A program made the translations under genes and the position numbers. From Pseudomonas berkeleyensis (GTDB lineage Bacteria; Pseudomonadota; Gammaproteobacteria; Pseudomonadales; Pseudomonadaceae), in the NCBI RefSeq assembly GCF_014109765.1, contig NZ_CP059139.1, positions 5,229,001 to 5,293,000 of the forward strand: DNA of 64,000 bases. Direction: 5' to 3'. Each line of letters starts with the position of its first letter. The first letter of the stretch is position 1. This document shows positions 55,121-64,000 of this stretch, in pieces. The notes beneath the pieces were generated by a model. It ran no database searches. It worked only from the letters and a program-made list of their open reading frames with translations, and was not told the DNA's origin.

Positions 55121-56197
55121 CTACCCCACCACGCGATGGCGTTTGACGAAGCGCCTGTCCAGCCAGTCCTTGCAACGGCCGTAGAGTTGCCCGCCGGCAC
55201 TCCAGTCATGCCAGCCGAGCAACGCCCCGCCATCACCGGTGGCCAACAGCGCCAGGCTCTGCCACTGCGCCCGGTAATGTTGCAGCGGCCGATTGTGCAA
55301 CGCGGCATGGAGATTGGCGGCGAGCACCGGGGCCTGCCGCACGGCGAAGCGACCACTACGGCGCATGCCATCGAGGCTGGCGCAATCGCCGACGGCGAAG
55401 ATCTGCGCATGCGACTCGCATTGCAGAGTCGGGCGAATGGCGACGAAACCGGCTGCGTCCTTGGCCAGTTGGCTGGCCGTCAGCCAGAGCCAGGGGCGCG
55501 CGCCACTGGCCAGCAGCAACCGCCGGCCACGCCAGACCGGCTCATCGCCGCTGAGCAACCAGTCGTCCTCGATGCGCCCGATCGGGCAGTGCTCGCGCAC
55601 CTGCACGCCACGCTGGCGCAAGTGACCAAGCGCACGCAGGCGCAGCCCAGGTGCCAGGCCATCGAGCAGCGAACCACCGCAGAACAGCGCCAGCGCCGGT
55701 ACCTTGTCAGCCAGCGCCAGGGCCAGCTCCACGCCACCGGCGCCACCGCCGAGAATCGCCATACGTCGCGGCTCGGCCTGCCATTGCTGCCAGCCTGCGA
55801 GCAGCGCCTCGATCGGCCGCGCCGCGAGCACCTGCATGGCATTGCCCTGCTGCGGTGGAATCGCCATGCCGGCGCCGACATTGAGCGACAGCCACTCGCC
55901 TTGCAAGCCACGCCCATCGCTGAGCTGCACGCAGCGCGTGTCGGCATCGAGCGAAGCGATCTGCCCTTCGATGAGTTCCACCTTCGCCGCCCGGCACAGC
56001 GCCTGCAGCTCCACCCGGCAGTCGGCAGCACTGAACCGGCCACTGATCAGCCCCGGCAGCATGCCCGCATACCAGGCCTCCGGGCCGGGGCTGAGCAGGC
56101 CGATACGGCCCGGCGGGCGTTCCACCAGCGCCCAGCGGCGCAATACACCAAGGTGGGCATGGCCGGCTCCGGCCAGCAGCAGGTCGTACTGGATCAT
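55121..56197 (-). CDS. FAD-dependent NDH-2-like oxidoreductase (358 aa)
   Basis: Pyridine nucleotide-disulfide oxidoreductase fold: N-terminal LLLAGAGHAHLGVLRRWALV (FAD), central MAILGGGAGGVELALALADK (NADH), C-terminal FAVGDCASLDG. The AGHAHL N-terminus is the version seen in NDH-2-like proteins that are sometimes fused to SelD. The start (ATG 56197) overlaps the stop of the AraC gene, so the two are one operon. It might supply electrons to the divergent desaturase (inference). Confidence 0.88.
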   Translation of the reverse strand: MIQYDLLLAGAGHAHLGVLRRWALVERPPGRIGLLSPGPEAWYAGMLPGLISGRFSAADCRVELQALCRAAKVELIEGQIASLDADTRCVQLSDGRGLQGEWLSLNVGAGMAIPPQQGNAMQVLAARPIEALLAGWQQWQAEPRRMAILGGGAGGVELALALADKVPALALFCGGSLLDGLAPGLRLRALGHLRQRGVQVREHCPIGRIEDDWLLSGDEPVWRGRRLLLASGARPWLWLTASQLAKDAAGFVAIRPTLQCESHAQIFAVGDCASLDGMRRSGRFAVRQAPVLAANLHAALHNRPLQHYRAQWQSLALLATGDGGALLGWHDWSAGGQLYGRCKDWLDRRFVKRHRVVG

Positions 56198-57207
56198 GCG
56201 TTTTTCAGTCCATCGCGGTACTGGCTCGGCGTCTGGCCGGTCCAACGTTTGAAGGCTCGGCCAAAGCTGCTGCTGTCGCTGAAGCCGAGCAGATAGGCAA
56301 TTTCACTGATCGAACAGCGCGGGTCGCGCATGTGCCGTAGTGCCAAGGCGTGGCGCGTATCGCCGAGCAGCGCCTCATAGCTGGTGCCCTCCTCGGCCAG
56401 ATGACGCTGCAGGCTGCGCAGACTCAGGTGCAAGGTCTGGGCAATACGCTCGGCGGAGGGCTCGCCGTCGGGCAACTGCGCCTCCAGGCAGCGGCGCACC
56501 CGCTCGCTGCAACTGGCCGCCTGCAACTGTTCCAGGCTGCGTTTGAGCACGGTCTCGTTGTGCTCGGCCAGCTCGGGGTTGCCATCATCCAGGCGCTGCT
56601 CGAACGCCGCGCGGGGAAAGCGCAGCAGGCTCTCGTCGGCGGCAAATTCCAGTGGCGCGCGAAACACTGCTTGCCAGGGCTCGGGATCAGCCGGCAAAGG
56701 CCGTTGCAGGCGCACCAGCAGCGGTGAGAAATCACGATTCAGACGATTGCGGCAGCTACGCACGTAGATCGCGGCGAAGGCATCCAGCGCCTCGGGGGCC
56801 GGTGGCGGGCTGCCTGGCGGCACACGAAAACGGAACTCGTAGACGTCATCGAGCTGGCGCAGCTCCAGTTCCAGCACATCGCTGACCACCCGGTGATAAC
56901 GCACGATGCGCTCGAACATCTCGCGCAGGCTGCTGCTGGCGATCAGCGCATAGCCCAGGGCATGGAAAGTGGTCGGGCTGACGAACTGCGAGGTCTTCAA
57001 CCCCAGCGCCGGATCGCCGCTGGCGGCCACCGCCAATTGCCACAGACGGGTGGTCACCGACAGCGGGCAACGCGCGTTGGGGTCGTCGAGCAGCGCCGGA
57101 TCGAGGCCCGCTTCACGACATAGCGCAGCACTGTCCAGGCCGAGCGCATCGAGCTGTTTGCGCAGCGCGCGCGTCCAGCTGGCCAGGGTGGAAGGTTCGG
57201 CAGTCAT
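56194..57207 (-). CDS. AraC-family regulator, OruR/ArgR-like architecture (337 aa)
   Basis: N-terminal Arabinose_bd-type domain (PLSVTTRLWQLAVAASGDPA, FHALGYALIASSSLREMFER) and C-terminal double HTH (LSLRSLQRHLAEEGTSYEAL and CSISEIAYLLGFSDSSSFGR). Start at ATG 57207; frame to 57312 overlaps the promoter. Divergent from the desaturase gene at 57311, with about 100 bases between, so it is its probable regulator. Confidence 0.9.
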   Translation of the reverse strand: MTAEPSTLASWTRALRKQLDALGLDSAALCREAGLDPALLDDPNARCPLSVTTRLWQLAVAASGDPALGLKTSQFVSPTTFHALGYALIASSSLREMFERIVRYHRVVSDVLELELRQLDDVYEFRFRVPPGSPPPAPEALDAFAAIYVRSCRNRLNRDFSPLLVRLQRPLPADPEPWQAVFRAPLEFAADESLLRFPRAAFEQRLDDGNPELAEHNETVLKRSLEQLQAASCSERVRRCLEAQLPDGEPSAERIAQTLHLSLRSLQRHLAEEGTSYEALLGDTRHALALRHMRDPRCSISEIAYLLGFSDSSSFGRAFKRWTGQTPSQYRDGLKNA

Positions 57208-57310
57208 GCAGATTGGCGTATCCGGTAGGCAGGTTGGCGTGCAGGGTCGGGCAATCAGACGTTCGTCACGGCACAGTGAAGTCACAGCCCGAGAACAAGA
57301 GGATGTCGGC

Positions 57311-58372
57311 ATGTCCCCCTCCCCCGCAAGCCTTAATGACCAGCAACGCGCCGCTTATATCCGCGAACAGGTGATGGCGCACGGCAACGCCCTGCGCCAG
57401 CGCTATCCGATCCTGCAGCATCAGGACGCGCTCGGCGCCGGCATCCTGGCCTTGGCCCTATGCGGCATGATCGGCTCGGCAGCGTTGTATATCGGCGGCC
57501 ATATGCCCTGGTGGGCGTGCCTGCTGCTCAATGCCTTCTTCGCCTCGCTGACCCACGAGCTGGAGCACGACCTGATCCACTCGATGTATTTCCGCAAGCG
57601 AGCCCTGCCGCACAACCTGATGATGGCGCTGGTGTGGCTGGCGCGGCCGAGCACCATCAACCCCTGGGTGCGCCGTCACCTGCACCTCAACCACCACAAG
57701 GTTTCCGGCAGCGAAGCCGACATGGAAGAGCGCGCCATCACCAATGGCGAGCCCTGGGGCTTCGCCCGCCTGCTGATGGTCGGCGACAACATGATGAGCT
57801 CCTTCATCCGCTGGTTGCGGGCGAAGAATCCGGCGCATCGACGGATGATCCTCAGCCGCACGCTGAAGGTCTATGCACCACTGGGGCTGCTCAACTGGGC
57901 GACCTGGTACCTGTTTCTCGGCTTTCACCTGCTGGACTGGGCCAGCGCGGCCCTGGGTGCCCCCATCAACTGGTCGGCCGGTACGCTGGCGACCATGCAG
58001 GTGGTGAACATCGCCGTGGTGGTGCTGGTCGGCCCCAACGTGCTGCGCACCTTCTGCCTGCACTTCGTCAGCTCCAACATGCATTATTACGGCGATGTCG
58101 AGCCGGGCAACGTGATCCAGCAGACCCAGGTGCTCAATCCCTGGTGGCTGTGGCCATTGCAGGCTTTCTGCTTCAACTTCGGCAGCAGCCATGCGATCCA
58201 CCACTTCGTGGTCAAGGAGCCCTTCTACATTCGCCAGCTGACCGTGCCCTTCGCCCATCGGGTGATGCGCGAAATGGGCGTGCGCTTCAACGACTTCGGT
58301 ACCTTCACTCGTGCCAACCGCTGGACACGCCGCCAGCAGGCGCAATCAGACGAACGCACCCAGACCGCCTGA
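57311..58372 (+). CDS. Membrane fatty-acid desaturase-like protein (353 aa)
   Basis: The three histidine boxes of membrane di-iron enzymes are present: HELEHDLIH (HX3H), HLHLNHH (HX2HH) and HAIHHF (HX2HH), with hydrophobic pairs between them. ATG 57311 has AGAGGA upstream; the long frame before it runs through the AraC gene. Substrate could be a fatty acyl chain or another hydrocarbon. The linked AraC and FAD-oxidoreductase genes may provide control and reducing power. Confidence 0.88.
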   Translation: MSPSPASLNDQQRAAYIREQVMAHGNALRQRYPILQHQDALGAGILALALCGMIGSAALYIGGHMPWWACLLLNAFFASLTHELEHDLIHSMYFRKRALPHNLMMALVWLARPSTINPWVRRHLHLNHHKVSGSEADMEERAITNGEPWGFARLLMVGDNMMSSFIRWLRAKNPAHRRMILSRTLKVYAPLGLLNWATWYLFLGFHLLDWASAALGAPINWSAGTLATMQVVNIAVVVLVGPNVLRTFCLHFVSSNMHYYGDVEPGNVIQQTQVLNPWWLWPLQAFCFNFGSSHAIHHFVVKEPFYIRQLTVPFAHRVMREMGVRFNDFGTFTRANRWTRRQQAQSDERTQTA

Positions 58373-58559
58373 GCGACGCTCCACTGCCGTGGCGCATCAA
58401 GCGTCGCGGCAACGGCAGCAGAACGCCTGCGACCGGTCATTCGTCGCACCATCCTGGCGGATGAGACCCGCAGCGCAATCATCGCGCCAGTAGTCGGCTA
58501 GAATTCACTAGCGCCCGACCGCTCCCGCGTCACCGGACTTCGGCGCCCTCGCAGTAGCC

Positions 58560-61454
58560 ATGAGGCCGCCCTGGATGGTTCAACCGCTTCGCTCACTGAT
58601 CGCTCTACTCTGCCTGGTCTTTGCCCTGACGGCACGGGCCAGTGATGCGCTGCCGTTGCTGCAGCTCAGCGCCGCCGATCTGGCCAGCCCGGTGAGCATC
58701 GAGCACAGCCTGCTGCTGGAAGATCCAAGCACCCAGTTGACCGCCAGCGAAGTGCTGCAACGCATCGCCAGCGAAGGCCACGCCATTCAAGGCACCGCAC
58801 GTATCGGCTATTCACGTAGCGCCTGGTGGCTGGTGCTACGCCTCCAGACACCGCCTGCCGAGCGCCTGCAGTTGATCATCGGCCAGACTTTTCTCGACGA
58901 TCTGGAAGTCTGGCTGTTCGACGGCGACACGCCGCTCGGCCCTCTTTACAGCGGCGCGCAACGCCCCTTCAGCGAGCGCGGCGAACCTTATCCACAGTTC
59001 CTGCTCAACCTGCCGCGCCTGGGCGAGGGGCCTTACAGCCTGCTGCTGCGTGTGCAAAGCGACTCGGCGATCAACCTGCCCCTGCAACTGGTCGGCGCGC
59101 AGCAGGGCCAGCAACTGATCGCCCACAGCTGGCTGCAGAGCGGCCTGCTGATCGGCGTGCTGCTGGCCCTGGCGCTGTTCTATCTGGTCAAGTACAGCAC
59201 CCTGCGCGAACCGCAGCTGGCCTACTTCAGCCTTACCGCGCTGTGCGTGGCGCTGTACAACGCCAGCCTGTACAGCCTGGCCGGGCTGCTCTGGCCAGAG
59301 TGGCCGGCGCTGCCCAAGCTGCTGGTCAACCTGCCAACGGCCGGGATGATGATCTTCAGTTCGCTGTTCATCGCCAGCGCCCTCAACCTGCATCTGGGGC
59401 GCCTGCGCTGGCTACGCGACGCGCTGTTCGCCGCCACCCTGCTGGTCAGCGTGGGCGGCTTGCTGGTCGAACATCCCGCCGCCTACCAGATACTGAATCT
59501 GCTGACCCTGGCGACCGGCCTCTACCAGTTGCTGTTGATGGCACTGGGCGTCTACCAGCGTCGGCCCTACGCCCCTGGTTATCTGCTGTGCTGGAGCGCC
59601 GCCCTGGTGCTGATGCTCTTGGTGCCGCTGAGCCGTGCCGGGGTAATTCCGCTGCCGTCGGGGTTCTATGCACTGTACGCCTACCTGCCGGCGTTGAGCA
59701 TGCTGCTGTTCGGCGCCCTGCTCGACAAACAGCTGGAGCGCGTGCGGCGCGTGCTGCTGAGCAGCCAGGAACAGGCCATCGACAATCTGGAGCAGTACCA
59801 GGCGCTGTTTCGCCACAGCGGTGAAGGCATCTTCCGCTGCCGGCGTGATGGCAGCCTGCTGGAAGCCAACCCGAGCCTGGAGCGCCTGCTCGGTGGCGAT
59901 GCGCCCGTGGCCGATCTCCACGGCCTGCCATTGCAGCGCCTGCTCGGCGAGCAGCAATGGAGCACCCTCCTGCATCAACTCGACGCCGAGAACGGCGCCG
60001 TCAGCTGCGAGTGCCAGCTGTACGACCTGCAACAACGTGCGCACTGGATCTATCTGTCGCTGCACACACGACCGCTGCAGGACTGCATCGAAGGCATCGT
60101 GGTCGACCTCAGCGAACGCCGGGCGCTGGAAGAACGTCTGCAGCATCTGGCTGCCCATGATGCGCTGACCGGCCTGCTCAACCGTCGCGAACTGGAAAGG
60201 CTGCTGTCTGAGACCCTGAATGGCACGAGCAAGCAGCGCTTCAGCCATCTGCTGCATCTGGGCCTGGATCGCTTCAAACAGGTCAACGACCTGTGCGGCC
60301 ATTCCGCAGGGGATCAACTGCTGCGCCAGCTGGCGAGCCAGCTCAGCCACCAGTTGCCACGCCATGCCGAGCTGGCGCGTGTCGGCGGCGACGAATTCGC
60401 CATCCTGCTGCGTGAAGTCGACGACGAGGCCGCACTGAACCAGGCCGAGCAATTTCGCCGTGCAGTCGAACAATTCGTCTTCACCTGGCAAGGCCGGCCG
60501 TTCCGCCTGCACGCCAGTATCGGCCTGCTCGCCCTCAGCTCCGGCGTGCGCGACTGGGAAACCGCGCTGAACTGGGCCAACAGCGCCAGCCAGCTGGCCA
60601 AGCACCAGGGCCGCAACCGCGTGCAGCAGTTCAATCCGGCCGACGGCGCACTGCTCGAACATCAGCGCCAGCTGCAGTGGATCACCCGCCTGCGCGAAGC
60701 CACCGAACGCGGCCATTTCGAGCTGTTCTTCCAGCCGGTGCAGGCCCTGCAAAGTGACCCAAGCGGCCTGCACTACGAAGTCCTACTGCGCTACCGTGAC
60801 CCACAGAGCGGCGACTGGATCAGCCCGGCGCAATTCCTCGACGCCGCAGCGCGCTACGATTTCCTCGGTGCCATCGACCGCTGGGTGATCCAGAACCTGT
60901 GCGCCTGGCTGGCCGCCAACCCCCGCCATCTGGCGCAACTGGCCCAGGTCAACGTCAACCTCAGCGCCAAGTCATTGCTCGACTGCAGCTTCCATCGCCT
61001 GCTGCAGGACGAACTGCAGCGCCATGGTCTGCCGCCCAGCAAACTGTGCATCGAGGTCACGGAAATGGTCGCCCTCGGCGAGCTGGGCGTCTCTGCAAAA
61101 TGGATCGAAGAGTTGCGCAGCAAGGGGCTGAAGGTCGCACTGGATGATTTTGGCAGCGGCTTCGCCTCTTACGCTTACCTGCGTCATCTGCCGCTGGACA
61201 TCCTGAAGATCGACGGCAGCTTCATCAGCGGCATCGAAAACGACCCGATCAACCAGGCCATGGTCGGCTCGATGCGACAGATCGCCGGGCAGCTCGGCCT
61301 GCTGACCGTCGCCGAGTTCGTCGAAACCCAGGCCAGCCTGGACTGCCTGCGCCGCCTCGGTATCGACTACGCCCAGGGTTACTTCGTCGGCCGTCCGCAA
61401 CCCCTGCGGCAGCTGGCCGACGACGCACGCCGCCACGACACTCAGGAAGCCTGA
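58560..61454 (+). CDS. 7TM-DISM GGDEF-EAL c-di-GMP enzyme (964 aa)
   Basis: Order: signal peptide (to about residue 28), periplasmic 7TMR-DISMED2 domain (about 30-185), seven helices (about 195-395), PAS-like domain from about 412, GGDEF with intact RVGGDEF at about 606-612, and EAL with EVLLR at about 738 and LDDFGSG at about 861. Both catalytic sites look intact, so it could make and break c-di-GMP. An ATG at 58575 is an alternative start. Its end overlaps the convergent HDOD gene by 13 bases. Confidence 0.93.
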   Translation: MRPPWMVQPLRSLIALLCLVFALTARASDALPLLQLSAADLASPVSIEHSLLLEDPSTQLTASEVLQRIASEGHAIQGTARIGYSRSAWWLVLRLQTPPAERLQLIIGQTFLDDLEVWLFDGDTPLGPLYSGAQRPFSERGEPYPQFLLNLPRLGEGPYSLLLRVQSDSAINLPLQLVGAQQGQQLIAHSWLQSGLLIGVLLALALFYLVKYSTLREPQLAYFSLTALCVALYNASLYSLAGLLWPEWPALPKLLVNLPTAGMMIFSSLFIASALNLHLGRLRWLRDALFAATLLVSVGGLLVEHPAAYQILNLLTLATGLYQLLLMALGVYQRRPYAPGYLLCWSAALVLMLLVPLSRAGVIPLPSGFYALYAYLPALSMLLFGALLDKQLERVRRVLLSSQEQAIDNLEQYQALFRHSGEGIFRCRRDGSLLEANPSLERLLGGDAPVADLHGLPLQRLLGEQQWSTLLHQLDAENGAVSCECQLYDLQQRAHWIYLSLHTRPLQDCIEGIVVDLSERRALEERLQHLAAHDALTGLLNRRELERLLSETLNGTSKQRFSHLLHLGLDRFKQVNDLCGHSAGDQLLRQLASQLSHQLPRHAELARVGGDEFAILLREVDDEAALNQAEQFRRAVEQFVFTWQGRPFRLHASIGLLALSSGVRDWETALNWANSASQLAKHQGRNRVQQFNPADGALLEHQRQLQWITRLREATERGHFELFFQPVQALQSDPSGLHYEVLLRYRDPQSGDWISPAQFLDAAARYDFLGAIDRWVIQNLCAWLAANPRHLAQLAQVNVNLSAKSLLDCSFHRLLQDELQRHGLPPSKLCIEVTEMVALGELGVSAKWIEELRSKGLKVALDDFGSGFASYAYLRHLPLDILKIDGSFISGIENDPINQAMVGSMRQIAGQLGLLTVAEFVETQASLDCLRRLGIDYAQGYFVGRPQPLRQLADDARRHDTQEA

Positions 61455-62656
61455 TAGAGCTCTACCGGCACGCGCTCCAGCAAACCTGGGTCGAGCCTTA
61501 ACATTCGGACGCAGCGCGCCTCGACGAGGCTGGCCGCCGACTCGTTGTTCGGCAGTGCCAGCAGCAGGCCACTGAGGTTGAGCACCAACGCTTCGCGTGA
61601 GAACACGCCGCTGCCCAATCCGTAGAACGCCGCGATCAACTCACGCAGACCGAAGGGCAGGCGCCAGCGAATACGCAGCGCCGAACCGAAACTCGCCGAG
61701 CGGCGCAGCATGGCATCGTCGATCTGCTCGTTACTGAGTTCACCCCCGGCCTCCTGCCAGTCCTGCAGGCTGCGCAGCAGCGCCAGCTCCCCCAGGTTGT
61801 GCAGCAGGCCGGCGGTGTAGCAGAGCTCGGCGTCCAGCTTCAGCTCGACGGCCAGCCAGCGCGCCAGTTCGGCGCTGCGCCGTGCCCGCTGCCAGGTGTG
61901 CGCGGCCAACTCCGCCAGTCGCGGGTCGCGCAGTTGGGCATTACGCTGCAATGCCAGGCCCAGCACCAGGTTGAGCGTGCGTGCCACACCCAGGCGCGGC
62001 AATGCCTGAGCCAGTGTCTGGCAAGGCATGCCCTGATGCTGCGCGGCACTACTGGCAGCGGCGATCAGCAGCGCGGTGATCTGCGGGTCACTGCCGAATA
62101 CCGCCTCCAGCTCGCCCAGATCCTGCTCGCCTGTCTGCAAACCCTGGCTGACGGCGTTGCGCACATCGCTGAGCAACGGCGCGCCCTGCCCCTCCTCGCG
62201 CACCGTATCGAGAAAGTCGCGTAGCTCGCTGAGCAGCAGGGCCGGACGCGCCTGCACCGTCTCGTCAGCCGACGGCAACAGGCCACGCAAACGCTGGCGC
62301 AGACTTTCGGCATTGAAGGGCTTGGCCAGGTAGGCACTGGGCGCCAGCGGCCGGGCCGCACGCACGCTGCGGGCATCGAGGCGCCCACTGATCAGGACGA
62401 AAGGCAGCGCCGGCGTTCGCGGGTGACGACGCAACTGGCGCAACAACTCGACGCCGTCGAGCCCCGGCAACTCACCATCGGCGATCACCAGATCAGGCAG
62501 GCGCCGCTTGCAGCGTGCCAGTGCCGCCTGGCCATCGCTGACCCGCAGTACGCGGGCGTCGCCGCGTATATCCAGCACCAGTTGCTGAAGCAGATTGGCC
62601 GTCCAGGGATCGGCTTCGGCGATCAGGACTTCCACGGAGTGAGCTGAAGCGGTCAT
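61442..62656 (-). CDS. Response regulator with HDOD output domain (404 aa)
   Basis: Receiver domain in about residues 8-125 (VLIAEADPWTANLLQQLVLD; phospho-acceptor Asp in DLVIADGELPGLDG; Lys in YLAKPF) and a C-terminal HDOD domain (ELCYTAGLLHNLGELALLRS). HDOD proteins are linked to signalling and surface behaviour. ATG 62656 has AGAGGCACGC upstream; frame to 62701 not needed. No kinase gene is adjacent. Confidence 0.9.
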   Translation of the reverse strand: MTASAHSVEVLIAEADPWTANLLQQLVLDIRGDARVLRVSDGQAALARCKRRLPDLVIADGELPGLDGVELLRQLRRHPRTPALPFVLISGRLDARSVRAARPLAPSAYLAKPFNAESLRQRLRGLLPSADETVQARPALLLSELRDFLDTVREEGQGAPLLSDVRNAVSQGLQTGEQDLGELEAVFGSDPQITALLIAAASSAAQHQGMPCQTLAQALPRLGVARTLNLVLGLALQRNAQLRDPRLAELAAHTWQRARRSAELARWLAVELKLDAELCYTAGLLHNLGELALLRSLQDWQEAGGELSNEQIDDAMLRRSASFGSALRIRWRLPFGLRELIAAFYGLGSGVFSREALVLNLSGLLLALPNNESAASLVEARCVRMLRLDPGLLERVPVELYQAS

Positions 62657-62884
62657 GCGTGCCTCTGGGCGAACGACGAAAAATGGTGCCCGAACCCGCA
62701 TGCGCCCGCATTCAATGCAAACCTGAGGGATGAGTCAGTTCCATGGCAACGCCGCAGTCTAAACCGAGGCTTTGCACCACGTCAGCTTATGCGGAAAAAC
62801 TGCGCAAGAAGTTGCTCGGCGTCAGTTGACCAGAGAGCGGCTCCTGCCGCTGCTCAGCGGCGGGTTATCCAGGATACCAGGCAC

Positions 62885-62910
62885 AAAAAAGCCCGCCGGT
62901 GAGGGCGGGC
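62885..62910 (-). terminator. Rho-independent terminator of rpmB-rpmG
   Basis: On the minus strand GCCCGCC-CTCACC-GGCGGGC is followed by six T, 24 bases after the rpmG stop. Confidence 0.9.
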
Positions 62911-62933
62911 TTCTTCGACAGGCAGCCGATCAA

Positions 62934-63089
62934 TTACTTGATCTTGGCTTCCTTGTACATCACGTGCTTACGTACGACCGGATCGAATTTCTTGATTTCG
63001 ATCTTGTCGGGGGTGGTGCGCTTGTTCTTGTCGGTGGTGTAGAAGTGGCCGGTACCGGCGCTGGACACCAAACGGATCAGTTCACGCAT
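62934..63089 (-). CDS. rpmG: 50S ribosomal protein L33 (51 aa)
   Basis: [20 protein letters not shown], followed by [20 protein letters not shown] and [11 protein letters not shown], is L33 of the type without the Cys zinc motif. Ten bases after rpmB; one operon, conserved in gammaproteobacteria. Confidence 0.97.
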   Translation of the reverse strand: MRELIRLVSSAGTGHFYTTDKNKRTTPDKIEIKKFDPVVRKHVMYKEAKIK

Positions 63090-63099
63090 GACTCTCTCC

Positions 63100-63336
63100 T
63101 TAAACCTTTTCGCCGCGAGCGCGCAGCTCAGCCAGCACTACGTCGATGCCACGCTTGTCGATAACGCGCATGCCTTTGGCAGATACGCGCAGACGCACGA
63201 AGCGCTTCTCGGACTCGACCCAGAAGCGATGGTGCTGCAGGTTCGGCAGGAAACGACGACGGGTTTTGTTGTTTGCGTGGGAAATATTGTTCCCGGTTAC
63301 CGGACCCTTACCGGTAACTTGACAGACTCTCGACAT
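63100..63336 (-). CDS. rpmB: 50S ribosomal protein L28 (78 aa)
   Basis: [20 protein letters not shown] and [20 protein letters not shown] are diagnostic of L28. First gene of rpmB-rpmG. The fixed pairing with rpmG and the divergent peptide-binding protein matches the P. aeruginosa gene order. Confidence 0.97.
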   Translation of the reverse strand: MSRVCQVTGKGPVTGNNISHANNKTRRRFLPNLQHHRFWVESEKRFVRLRVSAKGMRVIDKRGIDVVLAELRARGEKV

Positions 63337-63691
63337 GCCTCAGCCCTCTAAAACCACATGCCCAACCCGGCATGGGTTGGCCGCTTAAACTCAATGTCAT
63401 TGGCGCTCGGCGCCGCGTTTCTCGAGGGTCTTACCGGGCGCACTACAAAGCACAAGAACCGGGCCCCTAGAAAAGAGCGCTGCTTTATACCAGAAAGCCC
63501 TGGGTGCAACAAGGGAAAGCGCAGGATAAAACACACGGGCGAAACCGCAGACTCGCCTGAGCCCAAGGCTTGAGGCCGCCCACGAGAATCGACCGCTCGT
63601 CGCCTGCCCCCCCGTATTCAGCGCCAACCAAATCGACTAGGGTTAGAGGCTTGCCGCCGGCGTACCGGCCCCCGGATATAAGGAGCTCTTC
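63337..63691. other. Divergent promoter region, 355 bases
   Basis: Between rpmB (leftward) and the peptide-binding-protein gene (rightward). Carries AAGGAGCTCTTC before the right-hand ATG. No extra gene or clear repeat found. The radC gene often found upstream of rpmB in other bacteria is absent here. Confidence 0.5.
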
Positions 63692-64000
63692 ATGCGCCTG
63701 CTACTCGCCACTCTCTTGTGCACCCCGATTCTGGCCCAGGCTGCCACCCTCAGTGTCTGCACCGAAGCCAGCCCCGAGGGCTTCGACGTGGTGCAGTACA
63801 ACTCGCTGACCACCACCAATGCCTCGGCCGACATGCTGATGAATCGCCTGGTGGAGTTCGATGCCGAACAGGGCAAGCTGTTGCCAAGCCTGGCGAGCAG
63901 TTGGTCGGTCTCCGAAGATGGCCTGGTCTACGACTTCCAGCTGCGTGACGACGTGCCGTTCCACCAGAGCGCCGACTTCAAGCCCAGCCGCAAGCTGGCC
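63692..64000 (+). CDS. Dipeptide/peptide ABC binding protein (5' part only)
   Basis: Signal peptide MRLLLATLLCTPILAQA, then ATLSVCTEASPEGFDVVQYN and MNRLVEFDAEQGKLLPSLAS, the usual opening of DppA/OppA (SBP_bac_5) proteins. The gene leaves the window after 103 codons. Its position beside rpmBG matches the dipeptide-binding protein gene found there in P. aeruginosa. Confidence 0.92.
   Translation, partial: MRLLLATLLCTPILAQAATLSVCTEASPEGFDVVQYNSLTTTNASADMLMNRLVEFDAEQGKLLPSLASSWSVSEDGLVYDFQLRDDVPFHQSADFKPSRKLA

Noticed and set aside
59412..60773. 453-codon open frame on the minus strand
   Set aside because: Antisense to the GGDEF-EAL gene, whose domains cover the region; the minus product is Gln-rich and featureless.

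Overview
The window is a GC-rich, densely packed bacterial chromosome segment with about 60 protein genes and no rRNA, tRNA, phage, integrase, transposase or CRISPR genes visible. Gene content points to the genus Pseudomonas: an oscA-sbp-cysTWA sulfate block, modABC, gamma-glutamyl polyamine genes, rpmB-rpmG followed by a divergent peptide-binding protein, and many MCP, LysR and c-di-GMP proteins. The many short REP-type palindromes of the GTAGGAGCGGCTTTAGCC and GTAGGGTGCGCC types suggest the P. mendocina/oleovorans side of the genus. That placement is inference from sequence style; no database comparison was possible.

Layout. 1-5.6 kb: a partial MFS exporter, a small Cys-rich protein, a methyltransferase, an Fsr-type MFS pump divergent from an AraC regulator, and a LysR gene divergent from an EamA transporter. 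6.6-15.7 kb: a catabolic block on the minus strand (GMC alcohol dehydrogenase, TauABC-type ABC importer, class III aminotransferase, aldehyde dehydrogenase) with a divergent LysR regulator. 15.7-17.7 kb: an MCP and a NIPSNAP-like protein. 17.9-24.1 kb: a Pot-type ABC importer whose last gene is a DmpA-type self-processing aminopeptidase, divergent from an RpiR regulator with a perfect 20-bp palindrome in front of it. 24-29.4 kb: a LysE exporter, a DUF998 membrane protein, then the compact operon FMO-RidA-DUF1028 followed by an ArgE-like deacetylase. 29.6-32.3 kb: modABC behind a ModE-like box. 32.6-38.7 kb: a degenerate sigma54-activator-like AAA+ protein, an alpha/beta hydrolase, oscA, sbp and cysTWA.

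38.7-50 kb: mixed single genes (XRE, Mpo1-like, Crp/Fnr, VOC, PhoD-like phosphatase, PuuP-like permease, nitrilase with a LuxR regulator, YcaC with a LysR regulator). 50-52.9 kb: gamma-glutamylpolyamine oxidase and synthetase. 53.3-58.4 kb: an MCP with a C-terminal sensor, then an FAD oxidoreductase-AraC pair divergent from a membrane desaturase. 58.5-62.7 kb: a 7TM GGDEF-EAL protein convergent with a receiver-HDOD protein. 62.9-64 kb: rpmG, rpmB and the start of a peptide-binding protein.

How it fits together: most of the window serves uptake and breakdown of small nitrogen and sulfur compounds (amines, polyamines, sulfate/organosulfur, molybdate), each unit with its own nearby regulator. 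The observations I would examine first are: a three-copy structured repeat of about 130-142 bp whose paired arms differ between copies yet stay complementary within each copy; the AAA+ protein at the oscA locus, which has lost the GAFTGA loop, both arginine fingers and the HTH; and the FMO-Rid-DUF1028-ArgE operon, whose Rid protein lacks the catalytic arginine and whose promoter carries a mirror copy of part of the modA operator.
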